Shown here piece by piece: positions 9,672 to 18,994 of a DNA stretch of 64,000 nucleotides; position 1 is the stretch's first letter, and every line of letters starts with the position of its first letter. This stretch comes from Altererythrobacter sp. Lineage in GTDB: Bacteria > Pseudomonadota > Alphaproteobacteria > Sphingomonadales > Sphingomonadaceae. Below the pieces are notes generated by a model. That model had not been told where the DNA came from and did no database searches. It saw nothing but the letters and a program-made list of their open reading frames with translations. Where the stretch lies: positions 124,001 through 188,000 of the forward strand of contig JAFKFN010000009.1 in the NCBI GenBank assembly GCA_017308255.1, read 5' to 3'. The position numbers and the translations under genes were made by a program.

Positions 9672-9691
9672 GTGTCAACAGTGTCAACACC
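9672..9691. promoter_or_regulatory. Repeated motif GTGTCA-N5-GTCAACACC before moaC
   Basis: The moaC leader contains GTGTCA, five bases, then GTCAACACC; seen another way it is two consecutive GTGTCAACA units. The same GTGTCA-N5-GTCAACACC arrangement recurs at 58946-58965 before sdhB. It could be a regulator site. It ends 21 bases before the moaC ATG, so here it would lie at or downstream of the promoter. Purely pattern-based. Confidence 0.25.
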
Positions 9692-9712
9692 AGCCCGGGG
9701 CAGCATGATCGC

Positions 9713-10180
9713 ATGAGCCGGCTCACTCATCTCGATTCGCAAGGCGCGGCGCGGATGGTCGACGTGGGCGGCAAGCCGGAAACCGCCCGTTCCGCCACGG
9801 CCACCGGGCGCATCCGCATGTCACCGGAAGCGCTCACCGCCGTGCGCGAGGGCAGCGGCCCCAAGGGTGACGTGCTCGCCGCCGCCCGCATCGCCGGTAT
9901 CTTGGCCGCCAAGAAGACGGGCGAACTGATCCCGCTGTGCCACCCCCTTTCGCTGGACGCCGTCCAGGTCGATTTCGCGTTCGAGGACGATGGCGTGCGC
10001 GCCACCGCGCGCGCTTCGCTGACAGGGCGGACGGGAGTGGAAATGGAAGCCATGACAGCCACTTCCATCGCCCTTCTCACCATCTATGACATGGCCAAGG
10101 CGCTGGACAAGGGGATGGTGATCGAAGATGTCCGGCTATTGGCAAAAAGCGGCGGCAAGTCGGGCGATTGGAGGGCGTGA
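9713..10180 (+). CDS. moaC: Cyclic pyranopterin monophosphate synthase
   Basis: Acts with MoaA in the first step of molybdenum cofactor synthesis, turning the GTP-derived cyclic intermediate into cyclic pyranopterin monophosphate. The 155-residue length is standard. The active-site segment [10 protein letters not shown] and the C-terminal [20 protein letters not shown] are intact, as is the N-terminal [18 protein letters not shown]. It starts the operon moaC-acetyltransferase-moeA, with a three-base gap to the next gene. No moaA, moaB, moaD or moaE is in the window. Confidence 0.97.
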   Translation: MSRLTHLDSQGAARMVDVGGKPETARSATATGRIRMSPEALTAVREGSGPKGDVLAAARIAGILAAKKTGELIPLCHPLSLDAVQVDFAFEDDGVRATARASLTGRTGVEMEAMTATSIALLTIYDMAKALDKGMVIEDVRLLAKSGGKSGDWRA

Positions 10181-10183
10181 GCC

Positions 10184-10624
10184 ATGCGCATCGTTCCTGT
10201 CCCGCTGTCAGGGCTCGCAGGGATCGATTCTCTCCGTCGTGCTTTGTGGCCAGATAGTTCGATCGAACAGTTGAAAGCGATTATCGCGGTGAAGCCGGAA
10301 TATCTGGTATTGGCTGCGATAGCGGATGACGGGCCCGTCGGCTTCGCGGAAGTCTCAGTGCGCCGCGACTACGTAAATGGCTGCGATGGCTCTCCGGTTG
10401 CCTTCCTCGAAGGGATCTATGTCGATCCCGCGCACCGCAACCAGGGCGTGGCGCGAGCTATGGCGGCAGAAGCGATGGCTTGGGCCCGCGAACGGGGAAT
10501 CGCCGAATTCGCCTCTGACGCGCTCTTGGCGAACCAGGCGAGCCACGCCTTCCACAAGGCCATCGGCTTCGAAGAAACGGAGCGAGTGGTCTATTTCCGC
10601 CTGCCGCTGGGCACTCCCGCATGA
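10184..10624 (+). CDS. GNAT acetyltransferase, AAC(6')-like
   Basis: A 146-residue GNAT-fold protein. The core YVNGCDGSPVAFLEGIYV and the acetyl-CoA loop HRNQGVARA, followed by EFASDALLANQASHAFHKAIGFEE, resemble chromosomal aminoglycoside 6'-N-acetyltransferases. The N-terminal RRALWPDSS is also typical of that group. Whether it acetylates aminoglycosides or another amine cannot be told from sequence. It sits between moaC and moeA: three bases after moaC, and its stop overlaps the moeA ATG (ATGA), so it is translated with molybdenum cofactor genes. Start ATG 10184 is the only good candidate. Confidence 0.82.
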   Translation: MRIVPVPLSGLAGIDSLRRALWPDSSIEQLKAIIAVKPEYLVLAAIADDGPVGFAEVSVRRDYVNGCDGSPVAFLEGIYVDPAHRNQGVARAMAAEAMAWARERGIAEFASDALLANQASHAFHKAIGFEETERVVYFRLPLGTPA

Positions 10625-11826
10625 GCGGGCACGTGGCGCTTGCGGAGGCGCAACAGCGCCTTCTCGCGATCGCCGCGCCGCTGGGCGTGGAAACGCTGCC
10701 CGCGGCCAGTTGCGTGGGCCGTTACCTGGCCGCGGCGCTCACCGCGCGGCGCACTCAACCCGCCGCCGACCTTTCGGCGATGGACGGCTATGCGGTGAAT
10801 GGCGCGGCGGACGGGTTCTGGCGGCTGGTGGGCGAAAGCGCCGCCGGCCGGCCTTATACGATACGCCTGGCGCCGGGCGAAGCCGTGCGCATCAGCACCG
10901 GCGCGCTGATGCCGGCCGGCGCCCAGGCCGTGCTGCTGCAGGAAGAAGCGATCCGCGAGCAGAACCATATCGCAGCCATCCAGGGGGCGGAGCCGTCATC
11001 CCGCCACATAAGGCGGCGCGGCTTCGACTTCATCGAAGGCGACATCGTTCTTCAGCCCGGCACGCGAATCGGCCCGGCGCAGCTCGCGCTGGCCATGGTG
11101 GCGGGGCACGGCGCCGCCTCGCTGCGAGTCGGCCGGCGGCCCCATGTGGCGGTGATCGACAGCGGCGACGAACTCGCATCGCCAGACACCCTGACCTGGG
11201 AGGAACACCAAATCCCCGCCAGCAACGGGGCGATGATAGCCGCGCTGGCCGCCCCTTTCGCTTCTTCGGTGAAGCGGCTTGGTCCGGTGGCCGATCGGAT
11301 GGACGCCCTGGCTGACGTGCTGGCGCGCGCCGAAGAGGCCGACGTCATCGTCACCAGCGGCGGGGCCTCGGTCGGCGATCACGATCTGATGCGCCCGGCC
11401 CTGGAAGCCTGGGGCGCGACGATCGATTTCTGGCGCGTGGCGATGAAGCCGGGCAAGCCCTTGCTGATCGCCCGCAAGGGGGAGACGATCGTGCTCGGCC
11501 TGCCGGGAAACCCGGTGTCGAGCTATGTCACGGCGTTCCTGTTCCTGCTGCCTCTGCTGCGACGGCTGGCGGGGGCGCGCGCGCCTTATCCCGAAACGCT
11601 CTACCTGCCGCTGGGGGGCGATCTCCCCATGGCGGGCCCGCGAACGGAATTCGTGCGGGCGCGCCTGGTGGATGGAGCGCTGGTGCCGCTGGGCAGCCAG
11701 GACAGCAGCGCGCTCAAGGCATTGGCCACCAGCGACGTGCTGATCCGCCGTGAAATCGGCGTTCCCCCGGCCCGGGCGGGGGAGCTGGTTCCGGCCTATC
11801 TGCTGGATAGCGGTACAACAGCTTGA
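10621..11826 (+). CDS. moeA: Molybdopterin molybdenumtransferase
   Basis: Inserts molybdate into adenylylated molybdopterin, the last step of molybdenum cofactor synthesis. 401 residues. Seen: [13 protein letters not shown] near residue 45, [16 protein letters not shown], the MoCF-like segment [12 protein letters not shown], and [12 protein letters not shown] with [12 protein letters not shown]. All are family hallmarks. It overlaps the preceding acetyltransferase by four bases and ends inside the proposed -35 of lexA. Confidence 0.95.
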   Translation: MSGHVALAEAQQRLLAIAAPLGVETLPAASCVGRYLAAALTARRTQPAADLSAMDGYAVNGAADGFWRLVGESAAGRPYTIRLAPGEAVRISTGALMPAGAQAVLLQEEAIREQNHIAAIQGAEPSSRHIRRRGFDFIEGDIVLQPGTRIGPAQLALAMVAGHGAASLRVGRRPHVAVIDSGDELASPDTLTWEEHQIPASNGAMIAALAAPFASSVKRLGPVADRMDALADVLARAEEADVIVTSGGASVGDHDLMRPALEAWGATIDFWRVAMKPGKPLLIARKGETIVLGLPGNPVSSYVTAFLFLLPLLRRLAGARAPYPETLYLPLGGDLPMAGPRTEFVRARLVDGALVPLGSQDSSALKALATSDVLIRREIGVPPARAGELVPAYLLDSGTTA

Positions 11827-11877
11827 CCGGCTCGGGAAAGTTGCCTACTTGTTCCACGTTCGTTCCCGAATTGGAAC
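11823..11877 (+). promoter_or_regulatory. lexA promoter with alphaproteobacterial SOS box
   Basis: TTGACC (11823-11828) and TACTTG (11846-11851) lie 17 bases apart and form a good -35/-10 pair. GTTCCACGTTCGTTC at 11851-11865 is an exact GTTC-N7-GTTC, the LexA box described for alphaproteobacteria, and begins at the last base of the -10, so bound LexA would block initiation (autoregulation). The second GTTC also begins GTTCCCGAATTGGAAC (11862-11877), a near-perfect palindrome that may extend or double the operator. Confidence 0.75.
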
Positions 11878-11896
11878 ACCTGTGGGGAGTTGCTTC

Positions 11897-12571
11897 ATGT
11901 TGACGGCCAAGCAGCACGAACTCCTGCTCTTCATCCAGCGCAAGCTGGAGGAGACGGGCATTTCGCCTTCGTTCGAGGAAATGAAGGAAGCGCTCGATCT
12001 CAAGAGCAAGTCGGGTGTCCACCGGCTGATCTCGGCGCTGGAGGAACGCGGCTTCATCCGCCGCCTGCCCAATCGCGCACGGGCGCTGGAAGTGCTGCGC
12101 CAGCCGGAAAACGTCACGGCCAAGAAGCCGGCCAATGACACCGTCGTGCCTTTCGCTCCGCCGCGCGCCAGGCCGGAGCCGGCGAACGATGTGGTGGAAA
12201 TCCCGCTCCACGGCCGGATCGCCGCCGGCGTGCCGATCGAAGCGCTGGAAAGCGACCGCACCCTTCCCGTCCCTGCCGCGCTGCTCGGCCCCGGCGATCA
12301 CTACGCGCTGGAAGTTTCGGGCGATTCGATGGTCGAAGCGGGCATCCTCGATGGCGACTACGCGCTGGTGAAGCGCACCGATACGGCGCGCGACGGGGAA
12401 ATCGTCGTGGCTCTCGTCCGGGACGAGGAAGCCACGCTCAAGTACCTGCGGCGGGAAAACGGCATGGTCCGGCTCGATCCGGCCAATGCGCAGTACGATC
12501 CGCAGATCTATCCGCCGGAAGACGTGCGGGTGCAGGGCAAGCTCGCGGGCCTGCTGCGCCGCTATCATTGA
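11897..12571 (+). CDS. lexA: SOS repressor LexA
   Basis: Represses DNA-damage genes and cleaves itself when RecA is activated. 224 residues. The N-terminal winged-helix DNA-binding domain ([19 protein letters not shown]...) is followed by a linker of about 50 residues and a peptidase S24 domain. The cleavage site is the Ala-Gly in GRIAAGVPI near residue 108, the catalytic Ser lies in GDSMVEAG near 143 and the catalytic Lys in EATLKYL near 180, with the usual spacing. The frame is open further upstream, but ATG 11897 matches the family start and leaves the SOS box in the leader. Convergent with comEC. Confidence 0.98.
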   Translation: MLTAKQHELLLFIQRKLEETGISPSFEEMKEALDLKSKSGVHRLISALEERGFIRRLPNRARALEVLRQPENVTAKKPANDTVVPFAPPRARPEPANDVVEIPLHGRIAAGVPIEALESDRTLPVPAALLGPGDHYALEVSGDSMVEAGILDGDYALVKRTDTARDGEIVVALVRDEEATLKYLRRENGMVRLDPANAQYDPQIYPPEDVRVQGKLAGLLRRYH

Positions 12572-12589
12572 TCCCGGTAAGGGGGCCGG

Positions 12590-14752
12590 TCAGCGCGGCC
12601 GATAACCCCGCCACCAGCCGTGCTCGCCTTGCGTATCCGCCACGGTGCGGACCTTTTTTCCGTCGAACACGATGGCCAGGCCTCCCGTTTCGCGCAGCAT
12701 CCGCCCGTCCGCCTTCAGCCAGCGCGGGCGGCAACTGCGCGGAAGCCAGCGGTCGGATACGACGATGTCCGCCTGCGCGCAGGCAGCGGCCAGCGCCTGT
12801 TCCTCGATCAGGTTGCTGCTCCGGCTCATCAGCAAGTGCCAGGCTCGCCCCGCTCGTTCGACGGTAAGGGCGCAGAAATCGCGGCTGCAACGGGCGCCGG
12901 GCCAGTCCTTCAAGGCGATGGGTTCGCCCGCGACGCCGGCAAGCTCCAGCAGGTTCTCCCGCGTAAAGTCGCTTCGCGTCTCACGCAGCGCCAATAGGCG
13001 CCCATCGCCACTGGTCACGCCCACCTGCCTGCCGTTCCCCGAAACCAGCACGTCAGGGATCGGCGTCGCCAGCAGCAGCGCGGTCGCCAGACCCATGGGG
13101 GCCAGCCCGAGCAGCCTTGGCCTCCCCCGCCACAGGCCGATCCACAGCGTGCCGCCGATGAACAGCGCGAAGGTCAGCGCGCTCATCTGCGGCATCAGCG
13201 TGACCGCTCCGGGCTGGGCGGCCGTGACATGCGCGATGGCCAGCAGGAGGTCGAGCGATTGGCCCGCCAGCCACCACGCGGGCGCGCCCGCCCCTGCCAG
13301 ATCCAGCAGCAGCGCCAGGGCGATCAGCGGCATCGACACGAAAGTCACCAGAGGGATCGCGATCACGTTGGCCCATGCGCCGTAGATGCCTGCCCGGTGG
13401 AAATGGAACAGCACGATCGGCGTCAGCGCCAGCTCGATCACCACGCCGGTGATCAGCAACATCAGCAAGCGCCGCCCGCCCCGCGCCAACACGCCCTCCT
13501 CCCGCGGCGCCAGGAAGGCGCGCACCGGAGCGCTGCCGTGCAGCGCCACGATCGCCAGCACCGCCGCGAAGCTCATCTGGAAGCTGGGGCCGACCAGCGA
13601 TTCCGGCCACAACAGCATGACGACGATCGCACCCGTCGCCAGCATCCGCAGCGAAAGCGGCTCACGGCCCAGCGCCAGCGCCGCCAGCACCAGCAAGGCG
13701 CCGACGCAGCTTCGCACCGTGGGCACCTCCGCACCCGTCAGCAGCGTATACCCGATCCCCGCCAGCGCTCCCACGCCGGCGGCCACCAGCGGCAGGCGGA
13801 CCCGCAGCGCCAGCAGCTTTATCGCCAGGACATAGGCCGCGGCGATCACCGCGCTCACGTGCAGCCCGCTGATGGACAGCAAGTGGGTGAGCCCCGAATC
13901 CCGCATCGCGTCCTCGTCCGCCGGCGCGATGGCTCCGCGATCGCCACTGGCGAAGGCCGCGGCGATCGCTCCGGACGAGCCGGACAGCCGCGCACGCACA
14001 TGTTCCGACAGGCTGCGCTGCAACGAGGCCAGCGGCGCGCCGCGTTCGGCCGGCCGCAGCACCTCGATATCCCCCTGCAGGCTGCCGGTCGCCGCTAGGC
14101 CCTGGAACCAGGCGCTGCGCGCGAAGTCATAGCCGCCCGGCAGCATCGGCGAGGCTGGCGGCATCAGGCGCGCGCGCAGGCGCAACTCGGCCCCCTCCCT
14201 CATCTGCGGACTGGCCTTGTCCAGCGGCACGTTCACGCGGAACTTCACCGCCCGCTCCCCGCCGGGTTCGCGTGCCGCCAGCACCAGCCTCACGCGGCCT
14301 TCGGCCGGCTGCTCGATCCGTTCGAGCACGCGGCCCGCAATAACGGCGGACGTCGGCCGCTGCAGCGCGGGAACTCCGACCAGCTCGGAGCGAATCCACG
14401 CCGCGCAGATCCCAATGGCCAGCACCAGGCCCAACGCCATTACCGACCGCAGCAGCTCGATCCGATCGTCCCGGCCCTTCCACAGCGCCAGCGTGCCGAC
14501 CGCCGCCAGAAGGCCCACGGCCACAGCAAACACCCATTCGGCAGGCGTCCTCAGAACGTACCACAGCGCGATTCCGCCGCCGAACGCAACCGCCAGCCAC
14601 GGCCCGCGATCGAACCCCGCACCCGCCAGCCAGTGTTCCAGATAGTCGGCCACGCTGGACAAGCGCGCGCGGTTTCGCCTAGGCCCCCGCTGCATCGCAG
14701 CATCGGCCGGTTCCTCCCCCAGCGGAACGATCGGCAACTGCCGTGTGGCCAT
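12590..14752 (-). CDS. comEC: ComEC/Rec2 family DNA-uptake membrane protein
   Basis: Inner-membrane channel protein of the natural-transformation family, 720 residues from ATG 14752. An N-terminal segment with several hydrophobic stretches and a DUF4131-like region (about 60-220) precedes the polytopic Competence domain (about 240-500; LTHLLSISGLHVSAV is the family signature). The C-terminal third has the outline of the metallo-beta-lactamase-like domain but no HxHxDH zinc motif, so nuclease activity is doubtful. The frame is open 5' to 14905, overlapping gltX; the start MATRQLPIVPLGEE at 14752 is preferred. Divergent from gltX with only 28 bases between them. Whether the organism is transformable is not shown. 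Confidence 0.88.
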   Translation of the reverse strand: MATRQLPIVPLGEEPADAAMQRGPRRNRARLSSVADYLEHWLAGAGFDRGPWLAVAFGGGIALWYVLRTPAEWVFAVAVGLLAAVGTLALWKGRDDRIELLRSVMALGLVLAIGICAAWIRSELVGVPALQRPTSAVIAGRVLERIEQPAEGRVRLVLAAREPGGERAVKFRVNVPLDKASPQMREGAELRLRARLMPPASPMLPGGYDFARSAWFQGLAATGSLQGDIEVLRPAERGAPLASLQRSLSEHVRARLSGSSGAIAAAFASGDRGAIAPADEDAMRDSGLTHLLSISGLHVSAVIAAAYVLAIKLLALRVRLPLVAAGVGALAGIGYTLLTGAEVPTVRSCVGALLVLAALALGREPLSLRMLATGAIVVMLLWPESLVGPSFQMSFAAVLAIVALHGSAPVRAFLAPREEGVLARGGRRLLMLLITGVVIELALTPIVLFHFHRAGIYGAWANVIAIPLVTFVSMPLIALALLLDLAGAGAPAWWLAGQSLDLLLAIAHVTAAQPGAVTLMPQMSALTFALFIGGTLWIGLWRGRPRLLGLAPMGLATALLLATPIPDVLVSGNGRQVGVTSGDGRLLALRETRSDFTRENLLELAGVAGEPIALKDWPGARCSRDFCALTVERAGRAWHLLMSRSSNLIEEQALAAACAQADIVVSDRWLPRSCRPRWLKADGRMLRETGGLAIVFDGKKVRTVADTQGEHGWWRGYRPR

Positions 14753-14780
14753 ATGATGATTGAAGAGGAAGCGTCCGGGC

Positions 14781-16223
14781 ATGGCAAGCGATAGCGTATC
14801 GGCGGCGAACGCGGCCACGGCGGCCGATCGGCCCCTGGTCACGCGCTTCGCCCCTTCGCCCACCGGCTTCCTGCATATCGGCGGTGCCCGCACGGCGTTG
14901 TTCAACTGGCTCTATGCCCGGCGCCACGGTGGCCGCTTCGTGCTGCGAATCGAGGATACCGACCGCGTCCGCTCGACGGACGAGGCCATCGCGGCGATTC
15001 TCGACGGGATGCGCTGGCTCGGCCTCGATTGGGACGGGCACGAATACTACCAATCGCAATTCATCGCCCGCCACGCCGAAGTGGCGCACGAGTTGCTCGC
15101 GTCCGGCCATGCCTATCGCTGCTGGATGACGCAGGAGGAACTGGCCGCGCAGCGCGAGAGCGCCCAGGCGGAACGGCGGCCGTTCCGAATCGAGAGTCCC
15201 TGGCGCGATTCCACGGAGGCGGGCGAAGGCCCTTGCGTTATCCGGCTCAAGGCCCCGCGCGAGGGCGAGACGGTGATCGAGGACCGCGTGCAAGGCCGCG
15301 TGGCCGTGCGCAATGCCGAGATCGACGATTTCGTGCTGCTGCGTTCCGACGGGACGCCGACTTACATGCTCGCCGTGGTGGTGGACGATCACGACATGGG
15401 CGTGACCCACGTGATCCGCGGCGACGATCATCTCAACAACGCCTTCCGCCAGCTGGCGATCATCCGGGCGATGAACGGGATAACCGGCGGCGAATGGCCG
15501 GACCCGGTCTATGCCCATGTCCCGCTGATCCACGGGCCGGACGGCGCCAAGCTCTCCAAGCGTCACGGCGCCACCGGGGTCGACGCCTATCGCGACGAAC
15601 TCGGCATCCTGCCGGAAGCGCTGTTCAATTATCTGCTGCGGCTCGGCTGGGGCCACGGCGACCGCGAGGAATTTACCCGCGAGGACGCGATCGCGTTGTT
15701 CGACCTGGAGGGCGTGGGTAAGAGCCCTTCGCGCTTCGACATGAAGAAGCTGCTCAATCTCAACGGCCACTACATACGCGCCGCCGACGATGCCCGGCTG
15801 GCGGCGCTGGTGGCCGAACGGATCGGGCCCACGGCGGACGCCGCGCGGCTGACTGAGGCCATGCCCGTGCTCAAGACGCGGGCGCGCGATCTCAACGAAT
15901 TGGCCGACGGCGCGCGGTTCCTGTTCGAGCAGCGCCCCCTCAGCCTGACAGAGGCGGCGCAGGCCCTGCTCGACGAACCCGCCAAGGCCTTGCTGAAGGA
16001 CATTTCCGCCCTGCTCGCGCCGCAAGAGGACTGGACAACAGAGGCCCTCGAGGCCAAGCTGAAAGCCTATGCGGAAGCGCGAGAACTTGGCCTCGGCAAG
16101 CTCGCGCAACCGCTCAGGGCAGCATTGACGGGGCGCACAACCTCGCCGGGAATTTTCGATGTGCTGGCCCTCCTAGGCAAGGAGGAAAGCCTGGCGCGGA
16201 TCGACGCGCAGGTAGCCGGCTAA
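14781..16223 (+). CDS. gltX: Glutamyl-tRNA synthetase
   Basis: Charges tRNA-Glu (and, in organisms using the amidotransferase route, possibly tRNA-Gln). 480 residues, class I. The HIGH-type signature is in [17 protein letters not shown] and the KMSKS counterpart is KLSKRHG near residue 258. ATG 14781 gives the short leader [11 protein letters not shown] before the conserved core; the frame is open to 14760. Family-typical C-terminal anticodon-binding helices are present. It is followed after 29 bases by gltA. Confidence 0.97.
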   Translation: MASDSVSAANAATAADRPLVTRFAPSPTGFLHIGGARTALFNWLYARRHGGRFVLRIEDTDRVRSTDEAIAAILDGMRWLGLDWDGHEYYQSQFIARHAEVAHELLASGHAYRCWMTQEELAAQRESAQAERRPFRIESPWRDSTEAGEGPCVIRLKAPREGETVIEDRVQGRVAVRNAEIDDFVLLRSDGTPTYMLAVVVDDHDMGVTHVIRGDDHLNNAFRQLAIIRAMNGITGGEWPDPVYAHVPLIHGPDGAKLSKRHGATGVDAYRDELGILPEALFNYLLRLGWGHGDREEFTREDAIALFDLEGVGKSPSRFDMKKLLNLNGHYIRAADDARLAALVAERIGPTADAARLTEAMPVLKTRARDLNELADGARFLFEQRPLSLTEAAQALLDEPAKALLKDISALLAPQEDWTTEALEAKLKAYAEARELGLGKLAQPLRAALTGRTTSPGIFDVLALLGKEESLARIDAQVAG

Positions 16224-16252
16224 CAGGGATTCGGATCGCAAGGAGACGCATT

Positions 16253-17539
16253 TTGTCGGACAAGCAGGCAATGCTGACGATCGGTGACAGGGAACTACCC
16301 CTCCCGATCCTCGAAGGAACCACTGGGCCGGACGTCGTCGATATCCGCAAGCTCTACAATCAGAGCGGGATGTTCACTTACGATCCCGGCTATACCTCGA
16401 CCGCGAGCTGTGAAAGCGCGCTGACCTACATCGACGGCGAGAACGGCGTGCTGCTGCATCGCGGCTATCCGATCAGGCAGCTCGCCGAACATTCCAGCTT
16501 CATGGAGGTTTCCTATCTGCTGCTGAACGGCGAATTGCCGAGCGCGGACGAGCTGGACGAATTCACCCGCACGATCACTCGCCACACCATGCTGCACGAG
16601 CAGCTGGCGACCTTCTATCGCGGCTTCCGGCGTGACGGGCACCCGATGGCGATCATGTGCGGCGTGGTCGGCGCACTGAGCGCGTTCTATCACGACAGCA
16701 CGGACATTTCCGATCCCGATCACCGGCGGATCAGCTCGCACCGGCTGATCGCCAAGATGCCCACGATCGCGGCGATGGCGTACAAGTATTCGGTCGGGCA
16801 ACCGTTCCTCTACCCGGACAATTCGCTGAGCTATACGGCGAACTTCCTGCGCATGACGTTCGGCGTGCCGTCAGAAGCCTATGAAGTGCATCCTGCCGTG
16901 GAGCGGGCGCTGGACCGGATATTCATCCTCCACGCCGATCACGAGCAGAACGCCTCGACCTCGACCGTGCGGCTTGCCGGCTCCTCCGGCGCCAACCCCT
17001 TCGCCTGCATCGCGGCCGGCATCGCTTGCCTGTGGGGACCCGCTCACGGCGGCGCCAACGAGGCTGCGCTCAACATGCTGCGCGAGATCGGCACGCCGGA
17101 TCGCATCCAGCATTACATCGACCGCGCCAAGGACAAGAACGATCCGTTCCGCCTGATGGGCTTCGGGCACCGCGTCTACAAGAACTACGATCCCCGCGCG
17201 ATCGTGATGCAGAAGACGGTGCGCGAAGTGTTCGATGCGCTCAAGGTCGATGATCCGCTGTTCGAGACGGCGCTGCGGCTGGAAGAGATCGCGTTGCACG
17301 ACGATTACTTCATCGAGAAGAAGCTGTTCCCCAACGTGGACTTCTATTCCGGCATCATCCTTTCGGCGATCGGCTTCCCGACCACGATGTTCACCGCTCT
17401 CTTCGCCCTTGCCCGCACGGTCGGCTGGGTGGCGCAGTGGAACGAGATGATTTCCGATCCCGGCCAGAAGATCGGCCGCCCGCGCCAGCTCTACACCGGC
17501 CCGACGCAGCGCGATTACGTGCCGCTCGACCAGCGCTGA
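16253..17539 (+). CDS. gltA: Citrate synthase (type II), TTG start
   Basis: Condenses oxaloacetate and acetyl-CoA, entry step of the citric acid cycle. 428 residues, the size of hexameric NADH-regulated type II enzymes of Gram-negative bacteria. The catalytic histidines lie in [12 protein letters not shown] and [14 protein letters not shown], the catalytic Asp in NVDFYSGI. The start is TTG 16253, supported by AGGAG at 16241-16245 seven bases before it; the encoded [12 protein letters not shown] is family-like. It ends before a bidirectional hairpin (17548-17611). Confidence 0.97.
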   Translation: MSDKQAMLTIGDRELPLPILEGTTGPDVVDIRKLYNQSGMFTYDPGYTSTASCESALTYIDGENGVLLHRGYPIRQLAEHSSFMEVSYLLLNGELPSADELDEFTRTITRHTMLHEQLATFYRGFRRDGHPMAIMCGVVGALSAFYHDSTDISDPDHRRISSHRLIAKMPTIAAMAYKYSVGQPFLYPDNSLSYTANFLRMTFGVPSEAYEVHPAVERALDRIFILHADHEQNASTSTVRLAGSSGANPFACIAAGIACLWGPAHGGANEAALNMLREIGTPDRIQHYIDRAKDKNDPFRLMGFGHRVYKNYDPRAIVMQKTVREVFDALKVDDPLFETALRLEEIALHDDYFIEKKLFPNVDFYSGIILSAIGFPTTMFTALFALARTVGWVAQWNEMISDPGQKIGRPRQLYTGPTQRDYVPLDQR

Positions 17540-17547
17540 CGCAGATA

Positions 17548-17611
17548 CTTCGACAAGCATGAGCGGGGCTGGGCGCTGGAGCGCCGCCCGCTCATCCTGG
17601 GCCTGTCGAAG
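17548..17611. terminator. Long hairpin between convergent gltA and kinase-like gene
   Basis: Nested complementary segments: CTTCGACA (17548-17555) with TGTCGAAG (17604-17611), ATGAGCGGG (17559-17567) with CCCGCTCAT (17587-17595), and GGCGCTGGAGCGCC (17572-17585) at the tip. It sits exactly between two convergent genes and probably ends transcription in both directions. The sequence resembles dispersed palindromes of sphingomonad genomes, so it may be a repeat element recruited as a terminator. Confidence 0.6.
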
Positions 17612-17613
17612 AA

Positions 17614-18990
17614 CTAAGCTCCCTCATCCGCCGGCAGGTCCAGCATGAAGCGAGCGCCCTGCCCCGGCGCGCTTTCGACCGTGAGGTCGCCGCGCATCGC
17701 CCGCGCGAGCCGCCGCGAAATATAAAGGCCGAGGCCGGAACCGCCGCTGTCGCTGCGGCCCAGTCGTTCGAACTTGGCGAAGGCGCGCGCCTGCTGATCT
17801 TCGGTCATGCCTTCCCCCTGGTCGGCCACGATCACGCGCGAACGCGCCCCGTCCCGCTCCACGCGAAGCCAGACCTGCGAGCCTTCCGGGGAATAGCGGA
17901 TCGCATTGCCGAGCACGTTCAGCAGGATCTGCAGCACCCGGCGGAACTCGCCGATGGCAGGCGCGCTTTCGCCCGGCTTGGGGGCATCGATGGCAATGCC
18001 GCGTTCCCCGGCGCGAACCCTCAGGATTCCCGCGGCGCGGCGGGCCAGGTCCGCAAGGTCTATCCGATCCGGCGCGGTCGTGAACTGTTCGTCCTCGACC
18101 ACTTCGAGCGCGGCGAGATCGTCGATCAGCGCGAGAAGGTGTTCGCCGGCGGTGGCGATATCGGCGGCGTAATGGCTGTATTCCTCCGCCAGCGGCCCGG
18201 CGAGCTGGGTGCGGATGGTTTCGGCATTGGCGATGATCCGCGCGATCGGCTGGCGCAGGACCGGCGCGATTTCCCGACCGACCGCCATGCCCGGCGCGCC
18301 CTTCTCGTCGGCTTCGGCCAGGGGCGTGGTGTCTACCGGCGGCTCGTCGGCGACGAGATAAAGCTCGAACCCGGCGCTGCCCGGCTCCGCTCCGCCCAAG
18401 GGGACCAGGTGCGCCTTCCAGTGCCGTTCCGAACCGGGAAGGCGCAGGCGCGCGCCGTCGAGCAGGCGCCAATGCAGCGGCTGGCGCTGGGCATTGCCTT
18501 CCAGCAGGGCGAATTCGGTCCACGGCGATCCCAGCGCCTCGCGCATCCGCCCGGCGACATCTTCCAGTTCTTCCGTGCGAACCTCCACGGCCAGCAGTTC
18601 CTGCCTTGGCCCGAGCCGCGCGGAAAGTTCCGCCAGATGCCGCGCTACGGCGATGCGCGCTTCGGCCGCTTCCGTTCCTCCGTCATCGGGCAGCGGGGTG
18701 CTCTGCCAGTTGCTGACGCCGATCGTGCAGCCGTCGCCATGCTCGCACGGCATGACTTCAACCCAGGCGGTGACTTGTTCGTGATCGTCCTGCGCGCGGA
18801 TCGCGCGGGCAAGGCACAGGCCATAAGTGCGGGCCTTGCGCACCAGTTCCAGCAGCGCCGGCGAAGCGATGATCCCCGGCAATTCGCCCCCGCCGCGCAA
18901 TTGCAGGCCGGCGAGCGGCTCTTCCGCTTCGATCAGCCAGTCGCGCGCGTCGGTCCTGGCGCGGGCGGTAAAGGGAGGGCCGGCGGCCAT
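17614..18990 (-). CDS. Histidine-kinase-like protein lacking the phospho-accepting His
   Basis: 458 residues from ATG 18990 (GTG 19006-19008 is an alternative). The C-terminal ATPase domain is intact: N box NVLGNAIRYSPEG, G1 VADQGEGMTED, F box FAKFERL and G2 GGSGLGLYIS. In the helix where HisKA carries its His, the sequence is VGREIAPVLRQPIARI (about residues 232-247), with Arg at the expected position; the second HisKA helix (ATAGEHLLALIDDLAALE) is recognisable. The N-terminal half resembles no domain I can name and has no TM segment, so a cytoplasmic protein is expected. It follows the DUF2336-like gene by four bases. It may be a pseudokinase or use another residue. Confidence 0.8.
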   Translation of the reverse strand: MAAGPPFTARARTDARDWLIEAEEPLAGLQLRGGGELPGIIASPALLELVRKARTYGLCLARAIRAQDDHEQVTAWVEVMPCEHGDGCTIGVSNWQSTPLPDDGGTEAAEARIAVARHLAELSARLGPRQELLAVEVRTEELEDVAGRMREALGSPWTEFALLEGNAQRQPLHWRLLDGARLRLPGSERHWKAHLVPLGGAEPGSAGFELYLVADEPPVDTTPLAEADEKGAPGMAVGREIAPVLRQPIARIIANAETIRTQLAGPLAEEYSHYAADIATAGEHLLALIDDLAALEVVEDEQFTTAPDRIDLADLARRAAGILRVRAGERGIAIDAPKPGESAPAIGEFRRVLQILLNVLGNAIRYSPEGSQVWLRVERDGARSRVIVADQGEGMTEDQQARAFAKFERLGRSDSGGSGLGLYISRRLARAMRGDLTVESAPGQGARFMLDLPADEGA

Positions 18991-18994
18991 CGGC

